Source: an uncultured Prevotellaceae bacterium (GTDB lineage: Bacteria; Bacteroidota; Bacteroidia; Bacteroidales; Bacteroidaceae). Taken from it: DNA of 10,278 nucleotides. Under the pieces are notes generated by a model. That model was not told the origin of the DNA. It made no database searches and was given only the letters and a program-made list of their open reading frames with translations. Location of the stretch: contig CALELI010000147.1 in NCBI GenBank assembly GCA_937902455.1, positions 1-10,278 of the forward strand. The letters are read 5' to 3'. A program made the position numbers and the translations under genes. Positions within the stretch are counted from its first letter, which is position 1. The number at the start of each line of letters is the position of its first letter. Below are positions 1 through 5,593 of this stretch, piece by piece.

Positions 1-48
1 TCTCAAAATCACCTAAAATGTAATTAATAGAACACCCCTATACAGTAA

Positions 49-1866
49 ATGAGGTTAAGCGGCATCACACATCGTAAGAAGGAAGTCCGGACCATTGACT
101 CCATCACAGGATGGATAAAGGGCGACCACACAAGCAAACAGATTCTCATCATGCTCAGCCTGATGGTGGGCATTTGTTCTGGTCTGGCTGCATTCATCCT
201 CAAATGGCTGATTGATGCAATAAAGCATCTCCTGACTTATCAGATAAACATCTCTTCTGCCAATGGACTATATTTCCTCTATCCTATCATCGGTATCATC
301 CTCGCAGCACTCTTCGTGCGCTTTATAGTGAAGGACGACATCGGTCATGGAGTTACGAAGATTCTCTATGCCATCTCAAGGAAGCGCGGAAGGATTCGCC
401 CTCACAACCGCTGGACAAGTATCGTGGCCAGTTCGCTCACCATCGGATTCGGAGGTTCAGTAGGAGCCGAGGCACCAATCGTGCTTACCGGTTCTGCTTT
501 TGGCTCCGACTTAGGCAAACGATTCCATCTGCCTCACAACCACCTGATGCTGCTTGTCGGCTGTGGAGCCGCAGGAGCCGTGGCAGCCATCTTCAAGGCA
601 CCGATTGCCGGTGTGATGTTCGTGATAGAAGTACTGATGCTTGACCTCAACATGTTGTCGATAGCACCACTACTGGTTACGAGTCTTACGGCCGTCTGCG
701 TGTCCTATGCACTCACTGACACTGATCCGATGTTCCCATTCCTACTGGAAAAGCAATTCTCCATCGACACCATTCCCGGATGCATAGTCCTCGGAATCAT
801 CTGCGGGTTCGTATCACTCTATTTCACTCGTGCTATGAACTGGTTCGAAGGGGTGTTTGCAAAAATCAACCGCTGGTGGCTGAAATATATAATAGGTGCA
901 GCAATCCTCGGTCTGCTCATATTCTTCTTCCCGGCTATGTACGGTGAAGGATACGATGTAATCGGTCAGCTCATAAACGAGGCTTCTCCATCCGAGATCA
1001 TGCACAACACCCTCTTCCTGGGAAGCGACAGCAACCTACTCATATACCTCACGCTCGTACTCGTTCTCAAGGTATTTGCATCAACTGCCACCAACGGAGC
1101 AGGAGGATGTGGCGGAGTATTCGCACCTACACTCTTCCTCGGATGTATTGCCGGATTCATATTTGCCAACATCTGGGACGACTCACTGGATCTCTCACTG
1201 GGCAAGGAAGGATTCCTCTCTGTCAAGAACTGTGCCCTCTACGGTATGGCAGGACTGATGTCGGGAGTGATGCACTCACCTCTCACCGCCATCTTCCTCA
1301 TAGCCGAACTAACAGGTGGATATGGCCTGTTCGTGCCACTGATGATAGTGTCGCTCACGTCCTATGTACTCATTCGTGCATTCGAGCCACATAGCATCTA
1401 TGCCATGCGTCTGAGCCGTAAGGGACAACTTCTCACCCACGACAAGGACAAGGCCGTACTCACACTTCTCCATCTCGATTCACAGATAGAGACCGACTAT
1501 GTCCCTGTCACATCTGACAAGGATCTTGGTCAGCTCGTTCAGGCTGTGATAAAGTCACATAGAAACATATTCCCTGTAGTCAGCAAGGAAGGACAGTTCC
1601 TTGGGGTAATCACCCTTGATTCCATACGAAAATATATGTTCCGGCCAGAACTCTATCACCAATACTCAGTCCAGTCGTTCGTGAAGGATCCGCCATGTAT
1701 GCTCTGCACCAATGACACAGTGAAGACGGCCATACAGAAATTTGAAGAGACCAAGGCATGGAACCTCCCTGTCATTGATGAGCAGAACCGCTTCGTAGGG
1801 TTCGTATCGCGTTCAGGGCTCTTCCAGTCATATAGAAACTTACTAAAGGAATTCAGTTCAGAATAA
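49..1866 (+). CDS. ClC-family chloride channel/transporter with C-terminal CBS pair
   Basis: 605-residue inner-membrane anion channel or transporter. Roughly residues 30-445 form the hydrophobic ClC core; two CBS domains follow at about 475-535 and 541-600 and would be cytoplasmic regulatory modules. The gating-glutamate motif appears as GAEAP with E141, the second filter segment as GVFAP (356-360), and Y451 lies where ClcA has its pore tyrosine. The usual GSGIP motif is replaced by GHGVT (99-103), so the central serine is a histidine. The inner proton glutamate of exchangers (ClcA E203) aligns with V195 in VIEVL, the residue seen in channel-type ClCs. The start is fixed: an in-frame TAA lies directly before ATG 49 and there is no Shine-Dalgarno site. 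The gene overlaps fmt by one base, so the two are probably co-transcribed and coupled; their promoter is outside the window. Family assignment is secure; channel versus exchanger and the ion carried are inference. Confidence 0.93.
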   Translation: MRLSGITHRKKEVRTIDSITGWIKGDHTSKQILIMLSLMVGICSGLAAFILKWLIDAIKHLLTYQINISSANGLYFLYPIIGIILAALFVRFIVKDDIGHGVTKILYAISRKRGRIRPHNRWTSIVASSLTIGFGGSVGAEAPIVLTGSAFGSDLGKRFHLPHNHLMLLVGCGAAGAVAAIFKAPIAGVMFVIEVLMLDLNMLSIAPLLVTSLTAVCVSYALTDTDPMFPFLLEKQFSIDTIPGCIVLGIICGFVSLYFTRAMNWFEGVFAKINRWWLKYIIGAAILGLLIFFFPAMYGEGYDVIGQLINEASPSEIMHNTLFLGSDSNLLIYLTLVLVLKVFASTATNGAGGCGGVFAPTLFLGCIAGFIFANIWDDSLDLSLGKEGFLSVKNCALYGMAGLMSGVMHSPLTAIFLIAELTGGYGLFVPLMIVSLTSYVLIRAFEPHSIYAMRLSRKGQLLTHDKDKAVLTLLHLDSQIETDYVPVTSDKDLGQLVQAVIKSHRNIFPVVSKEGQFLGVITLDSIRKYMFRPELYHQYSVQSFVKDPPCMLCTNDTVKTAIQKFEETKAWNLPVIDEQNRFVGFVSRSGLFQSYRNLLKEFSSE

Positions 1867-2912
1867 TGGAAAAGAAGGATTTGAGAATAGTCTACATGGG
1901 TACGCCAGAGTTCGCAGTGGAAAGTCTGCGTAGCCTTGTGGAAGGAGGATATAATGTAGTTGGAGTAATCACTATGCCCGACAAACCCGTAGGCCGACAC
2001 GGAAGTGTTCTACAAGCCAGCCCAGTGAAACAGTATGCCGCCCAGCATGGTATCAAGGTGCTCCAGCCCGAGAAACTCAAGGACCCTGAATTCATAGAAG
2101 AACTTCGTTCACTCCAGGCCGACCTCCAGATAGTCGTTGCCTTCCGTATGCTTCCGGAGATTGTATGGAACATGCCACGACTTGGTACTTTCAACCTCCA
2201 CGCATCTCTCCTTCCTCAGTATAGAGGTGCTGCACCTATCAACTGGGCAGTCATCAACGGAGACACAGAGACGGGTATCACGACCTTCTTCCTCCAGCAC
2301 GAAATCGACACAGGCGACATCATTCAGCAAGTACACGTGCCTATCTCTGACACCGATAACGTAGGTGATGTACACGACCGTCTCATGCTCCTTGGAGGTA
2401 GACTGGTGACGGAGACCGTCGACAACATCCTTGCAGGAACCATCCATCCAATACCTCAGGAGGAACTCATCTCTCAATCTTCATCTCAAAACTCTCAGCC
2501 ATTGCCTCTTCGTCCGGCTCCAAAGATCTTCCACGAGACGTGTCAGATAAACTGGAACCAGCCAACAAAAATCATTTATGATTTCATCAGAGGCTTATCT
2601 CCATACCCGGCAGCATGGACAACCCTTGCCTTCCTTCAAGAGCCTCAGGACAAGCTCGACTTAGGACAGGCGAACCAGCAAGTAAAAATCTATGAAACTG
2701 AGAAAATCACAAATTCTCATAAAGAAGGAATCAATCCAGGCACACTCCTGTCAGATTCCAAGAGCTATATACATGTCGTTACCTCTGACGGGCTACTCTC
2801 CATCAAAGTCCTCCAGCTTGCCGGCAAGAAACGGATGCCCGTCCAGGACTTCCTCCGTGGATTTCACTTTCAGGAAGGAATGCAGTTTTATAGTTTAGAG
2901 TGTAGAGTTTAG
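1866..2912 (+). CDS. fmt: Methionyl-tRNA formyltransferase
   Basis: Formylates Met-tRNAfMet with 10-formyl-tetrahydrofolate for translation initiation; cytosolic. The N-terminal formyltransferase domain spans about residues 5-195 (start IVYMGTPEFA). The catalytic triad is visible as N110 and H112 in FNLHASLLPQYRGAAPIN and D148 in IDTGD, with the same 38-residue spacing as E. coli N106/D144. The C-terminal OB-like tRNA-binding domain runs from about 215 (LRPAPKIF) to 335 (AGKKRMPVQDFLRGFHF). At 348 residues it is longer than the usual 310-325. Two parts account for this: a Ser/Gln-rich linker (203-214) between the domains, and a tail (340-348, QFYSLECRV) encoded by intergenic heptamer repeat DNA that also supplies the TAG stop. 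It starts inside the stop of the ClC gene (TAATG), implying translational coupling. It converges with the ECF sigma gene. Confidence 0.97.
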   Translation: MEKKDLRIVYMGTPEFAVESLRSLVEGGYNVVGVITMPDKPVGRHGSVLQASPVKQYAAQHGIKVLQPEKLKDPEFIEELRSLQADLQIVVAFRMLPEIVWNMPRLGTFNLHASLLPQYRGAAPINWAVINGDTETGITTFFLQHEIDTGDIIQQVHVPISDTDNVGDVHDRLMLLGGRLVTETVDNILAGTIHPIPQEELISQSSSQNSQPLPLRPAPKIFHETCQINWNQPTKIIYDFIRGLSPYPAAWTTLAFLQEPQDKLDLGQANQQVKIYETEKITNSHKEGINPGTLLSDSKSYIHVVTSDGLLSIKVLQLAGKKRMPVQDFLRGFHFQEGMQFYSLECRV

Positions 2913-2947
2913 AGTTTAGAGTCAGTTTTATAGTTTAGAGTTGATAG
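2883..2947 (+). repeat. TTTAGAG heptamer array over the fmt stop codon
   Basis: Units TTTATAG, TTTAGAG, TGTAGAG, TTTAGAG, TTTAGAG run in 7-base phase from 2887 to 2921. A second block (TTTATAG, TTTAGAG, TTGATAG) occupies 2927-2947. A 19-base direct repeat (2883-2901 and 2923-2941, beginning CAGTTTTATAG) marks the two blocks. The array encodes the last residues of Fmt and its TAG stop (2910-2912). Confidence 0.85.
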
Positions 2948-2950
2948 TTC

Positions 2951-2987
2951 TAATTATGAATTATGAATTACGAATTACGAATTACGA
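2951..2987. repeat. GAATTAY heptamer array over the sigma gene stop codon
   Basis: Units TAATTAT, GAATTAT, GAATTAC, GAATTAC, GAATTAC and a partial unit, in strict 7-base steps. The minus-strand TAA stop of the sigma gene (2984-2982) lies in the last full unit. Together with the preceding TTTAGAG array it fills the whole convergent fmt/sigma gap; no hairpin terminator is evident there. Confidence 0.85.
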
Positions 2988-3575
2988 TGCAAGGTGGATA
3001 TTGTGGTCGTAAGCAAGTTTGCGGAGATTGATAAGAGCGTAACGCATACGTCCGAGAGCAGTATTGATGCTCACACCTGTAAGGTCTGCAATCTCCTTGA
3101 AAGAGAGGTCCTGATAGAATCGGAGAAGTACAACCTCGCGCTGTGTCTCAGGAAGGAGAGCAATAAGCTGACGGATTTCCTTCAATGTCTGGGCATCGAC
3201 CATCTCTGTCTCGATATTCTCGTTGGATACCAGTGAAGCATCGTTGAGTATGTCAACCTCTTCATCATCCTGCGAAATGGTATTTTCTGCCTTTGCCGTA
3301 CGGAAGTGGTCAATAACCATGTTGTGAGCAATACGCATCACCCATGCAGAGAACTTGCCATTCTCTGTGTACTGACCAGAACGGAGTGTTGTCACAACAC
3401 GCATGAAGACATCCTGAAAGAGGTCCTGAGCCAGTTCCGAGTCCTTTACAGTATAAGAAATGTATGTGAAAACCTTGCTTTCGTATCTGTAGAGCAGAGT
3501 ATCGAACGCTTCATTACTACCTTTTACATACATACTGACCAATGTCTCATCGGTGAGTGCAGATAAATTTACCAT
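2982..3575 (-). CDS. ECF-type (sigma-70 family) RNA polymerase sigma factor
   Basis: 197-residue alternative sigma factor. Region 2 covers about residues 21-95; DLFQDVFMRV (51-60) is the core-binding helix and FSAWVMRIAHNMVIDHFR the -10 recognition part. An acidic linker (99-128) leads to region 4 at about 131-186, where LPETQREVVLLRF and the helix-turn-helix LSFKEIADLTGVS would bind the -35 element. There is no extra C-terminal domain. No anti-sigma gene is adjacent: the next gene downstream is fmt on the other strand and the upstream gene is a glycosidase behind a terminator. It is therefore probably monocistronic, or controlled by an unlinked anti-sigma factor or by its own promoter. The TAA stop lies inside a GAATTAC heptamer array, so the last residues may be repeat-derived. 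Family call is firm; regulon and stress signal cannot be inferred. A link to the adjacent carbohydrate genes is possible but unsupported. Confidence 0.93.
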   Translation of the reverse strand: MVNLSALTDETLVSMYVKGSNEAFDTLLYRYESKVFTYISYTVKDSELAQDLFQDVFMRVVTTLRSGQYTENGKFSAWVMRIAHNMVIDHFRTAKAENTISQDDEEVDILNDASLVSNENIETEMVDAQTLKEIRQLIALLPETQREVVLLRFYQDLSFKEIADLTGVSINTALGRMRYALINLRKLAYDHNIHLAS

Positions 3576-3671
3576 TAAGCTATTATTTTATTGTTCTTAG
3601 CGTAATGTCTTTTCTATAGGCAATAATGATTTTATTCGTTTCTTTAATGTTAATTTTTTATTTTGCAGCGG

Positions 3672-3679
3672 CAAAGATA
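3672..3679 (-). promoter_or_regulatory. -7 element of the ECF sigma gene promoter
   Basis: On the minus strand this reads TATCTTTG followed by C, a full match to the Bacteroidetes -7 consensus TAnnTTTG. No TTTG-like -33 box lies at 19-21 bases. The implied 5' leader to ATG 3575 is about 90 bases, long enough for leader regulation, but I see no clear structure in it. The box sits just downstream of the terminator of the upstream GH43 gene, giving the sigma gene an independent promoter. Confidence 0.6.
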
Positions 3680-3692
3680 GTGAATATATATG

Positions 3693-3740
3693 AAAAAAAG
3701 GCAGGATTATCAAATTTTTTTATGAATCCTGCCGTTTTTT
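3693..3740 (-). terminator. Rho-independent terminator of the first GH43 gene, possibly bidirectional
   Basis: A perfect 9-bp stem pairs GGCAGGATT (3700-3708) with AATCCTGCC (3725-3733) around a 16-base loop. On the minus strand it is followed directly by seven T (3699-3693), 39 bases after the GH43 stop. On the plus strand it is followed by G and six T, so it could work both ways, although no plus-strand gene reads into it. It isolates the sigma gene, whose -7 box begins 14 bases further on. Confidence 0.85.
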
Positions 3741-3756
3741 AACATTTGAGACCCTT

Positions 3757-3777
3757 TACAGCCGTTAGCAATTAGCC
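3757..3777 (-). repeat. GGCTAAY heptamer remnant over the first GH43 stop codon
   Basis: On the minus strand: GGCTAAT, TGCTAAC, GGCTGTA. This is the same unit class as the translated array at 5628-5662. It supplies the TAA stop (3774-3772) of the GH43 gene. Confidence 0.6.
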
Positions 3778-5427
3778 TTCATGGTCGAAGTGGAACCAGT
3801 CAACGTCAATATAGCCACCTGACTGCTTGGTTGCATAGTTGAAGATGGCAAACTTGGTTCCCATGAAGAATGTATTGATGTCGAAACGCATCTTGACTTC
3901 GCTGCCGAACGGGATGAACTTCTTGCCGTCGAAACTATATTCAAATGTAGCAATATCCCTGCCGTCGGTGAAGTCACCATTGATGCGGAGATAGACTGGC
4001 TTCTTTGCATTAGGAACCTTCACTGATGCCTTCTGATCAACCTGTACATTGTCGACTGCACGCTGGCGGTTGAGCTTAAGATTCTGCTCTTCCATAGTGA
4101 GTGTCACCTTCTTGCCTTCCTTAGTGATGCAGAGAACACCACTCGTGCCACAGAATGCAGAGAATCCACACTTGTCACCATCCTGCATCTTACTGATGTC
4201 GAGACAGACTGTACCAGTACATTTCGGTCCTTCCATTCGCTGAGTAATTGTGTTAGGGGCAACATAGAGGTTATCCACTACTCTGTTTGTCTTCAGACGG
4301 AGGAATCCTGGACGTTCTGAGAGGTTCCATGCATCGTTGATTGGATTATGGTTGAACTCCCAGTAGAGTGACAATTTGTCGGAACTGAACTCATCATTGC
4401 CGAGGATACCCGTCTGGTGGATATACTTGGCAGAGAGGTCATCCGGTACCTTTCCGTTAGCATCACCAAGAATTGGCCAGCCATCTTCCCAGCGGCAAGG
4501 AACGAAGCAAGGGGTACGGCCGACACCGTTACGGTCCTGGAAGAATATTCCGTACCATTCACCAGTAGGAGAATCAACGATTCCTCCCTGTGCAACACCA
4601 CCACCCTTGAATGGAGGGAGGGCATTGTCGAGGATTACCTTCTTTTCCCAAGGACCATCGACACTCTCAGCACGATAGCATACCTCACGGCGCACACCAC
4701 CACGAGGCCATGAAATCATGAGAAGATAGTACTTGCCGTTTATCTTCATCATGTTGTTGCCTTCGAGAAGACCGTTCTCAATACCGTCACGTACAGGAAC
4801 GGTAAACTTGCGGAGGATGGCTTCCTGTCCCCAGGTCTTGCCAGTCTCGTCGAGAATTCCACGAGTGAGTTCTACTGCATCACCCGTTCCGTAGAACATA
4901 TACACACGTCCGTCATCATCTACAAAGAAACTGCTGTCGTGGAAATGAGGAGGACGGCTGACGAGTTTCCAAGGACCTTCAGCCTTGTCGGCAGTATAGA
5001 GGAATCCCTGGTAAGGTGCACCGTTAGTAGTGAACCATGCGTAGAACTTTCCGTAATAATAGCGTAGACTTGTAGCCCACTGTCCCTGGCCATATACAGT
5101 CTTGCCGTCGATGAGGTTGTAACGGTCACCATCTTCGATACGGTCGAACACATAGCTCACTGTCTCCCAGTGCTTGAGGTCCTTACTCTTCATCATAGGA
5201 GCTCCAGGCATGAGGTGCATGGTTGTGGAAATCATGTAATAGTAGTCACCTGCCCGGCAGATTGTGTTGTCGGGAACATCGGCATTGATGATAGGATTAC
5301 GATAACCCTGTGCAGACGCTTCGCGAGTGAAAAGTGAACAGTTAAAAGTGAACAGTGCCAATAGCAGAAGGACCATTCCTGATGTGCTGCCTTTTGGTCT
5401 TACGGTCTTGGAAAAAAACATTTTCAT
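3772..5427 (-). CDS. Secreted glycoside hydrolase family 43 with C-terminal beta-sandwich domain
   Basis: 551 residues from ATG 5427; exported enzyme likely to be a beta-xylosidase or alpha-L-arabinofuranosidase. Signal peptide: basic MKMFFSKTVRPK, hydrophobic core from about 18, probable cleavage after A39 (REASA|QG). The five-bladed propeller occupies about 42-330. GH43 catalytic residues are present: base D53 (ADVPD), pKa modulator D164 (FHDSSFF) and acid E222 (LLEGNN). A concanavalin-like beta-sandwich of the kind following xylosidase-type GH43 domains fills about 345-551 (start DEFSSDKLSLYWEFNHNP). ADVPDN...MISTTMHLMPG resembles the GH43_12-type group, but I cannot confirm a subfamily. 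A start 54 bases upstream is open but would lie in the -33 box of a good promoter, so it was rejected. The signal-peptide core is encoded by a heptamer array and the stop by another repeat remnant. It is divergent from the DUF1680 gene; both -7 boxes share GTTACTTT, suggesting co-regulation. Confidence 0.9.
   Translation of the reverse strand: MKMFFSKTVRPKGSTSGMVLLLLALFTFNCSLFTREASAQGYRNPIINADVPDNTICRAGDYYYMISTTMHLMPGAPMMKSKDLKHWETVSYVFDRIEDGDRYNLIDGKTVYGQGQWATSLRYYYGKFYAWFTTNGAPYQGFLYTADKAEGPWKLVSRPPHFHDSSFFVDDDGRVYMFYGTGDAVELTRGILDETGKTWGQEAILRKFTVPVRDGIENGLLEGNNMMKINGKYYLLMISWPRGGVRREVCYRAESVDGPWEKKVILDNALPPFKGGGVAQGGIVDSPTGEWYGIFFQDRNGVGRTPCFVPCRWEDGWPILGDANGKVPDDLSAKYIHQTGILGNDEFSSDKLSLYWEFNHNPINDAWNLSERPGFLRLKTNRVVDNLYVAPNTITQRMEGPKCTGTVCLDISKMQDGDKCGFSAFCGTSGVLCITKEGKKVTLTMEEQNLKLNRQRAVDNVQVDQKASVKVPNAKKPVYLRINGDFTDGRDIATFEYSFDGKKFIPFGSEVKMRFDINTFFMGTKFAIFNYATKQSGGYIDVDWFHFDHEG
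5317..5355 (-). repeat. TTCACTW-type heptamer array plus small hairpin, translated in the GH43 signal peptide
   Basis: Plus-strand units GTGAAAA, GTGAACA, GTTAAAA, GTGAACA (5327-5354) read as TTCAC/TTAAC units on the coding strand and encode FTFNCSLFT. The array abuts a short CGC-GAA-GCG hairpin (5325-5317) encoding R-E-A just before the predicted cleavage site. The GTTAAAA unit links this class to GGTTAWA arrays elsewhere. Confidence 0.8.
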
Positions 5428-5451
5428 AATTAAATAATTTAAACGATATTG

Positions 5452-5482
5452 CAAAGTAACTAAAAATATCTTATTCTGCAAA
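5452..5482 (-). promoter_or_regulatory. Promoter of the first GH43 gene
   Basis: Minus-strand TTTG (5479-5482), a 19-base spacer, then TTACTTTG (5452-5459), one mismatch from TAnnTTTG. Spacing matches the Bacteroidetes housekeeping promoter. The start site would fall near 5445, leaving a leader of about 18 AT-rich bases before ATG 5427; this supports that start over the one at 5481. Confidence 0.65.
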
Positions 5483-5489
5483 CGTATTC

Positions 5490-5522
5490 TTGTATTTTAT
5501 TTTTCTTCTCTTGTTACTTTTG
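5490..5522 (+). promoter_or_regulatory. Candidate promoter P1 of the DUF1680 gene
   Basis: TACTTTTG at 5515-5522 is a perfect TAnnTTTG box. A TTG at 5490-5492 lies 22 bases upstream, slightly wider than the usual spacing. The context GTTACTTTTGCA mirrors the opposite-strand box GTTACTTTGCAA of the divergent GH43 gene, so the two promoters form an inverted pair. The predicted leader is about 65 bases. Confidence 0.5.
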
Positions 5523-5566
5523 CACATTTTATATAATAATATAGGACAATTATGGCAATAATTTAC

Positions 5567-5574
5567 TAAATTTG
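5567..5574 (+). promoter_or_regulatory. Candidate promoter P2 -7 element of the DUF1680 gene
   Basis: TAAATTTG followed by CAA, 20 bases before ATG 5594; no good -33 box. The second GH43/CBM6 gene has a nearly identical element (TAATTTTGCAA) at the same distance from its start. The two may be related promoters copied with the leader, or this may be an alternative to P1. Confidence 0.45.
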
Positions 5575-5593
5575 CAACATCAATGCAATATTT

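Noticed and set aside
1..48. End of an upstream gene
   Set aside because: All three plus-strand frames stop between 14 and 27, leaving only a few codons. A gene tail is possible but cannot be supported from so little sequence.
1656..2477. Opposite-strand open frames over the ClC and fmt genes (1656-2000, 1892-2194, 2109-2477)
   Set aside because: They mirror strongly conserved coding sequence, have no promoter or recognisable domain, and are compositional shadows.
2883..2987. CRISPR array
   Set aside because: Repeats are 7-bp tandem units without unique spacers, and no cas gene is present.
2982..3575. ECF sigma/anti-sigma pair of the SusCD-control type
   Set aside because: No FecR-like anti-sigma gene lies on either side; the neighbours are fmt (convergent) and a terminator-isolated GH43 gene.
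5428..5481. Upstream start at 5481 for the first GH43 gene, adding 18 residues
   Set aside because: The extension overlaps a TTTG-N19-TTACTTTG promoter, so it would lie at or upstream of the transcription start. The ATG at 5427 gives a conventional basic n-region.
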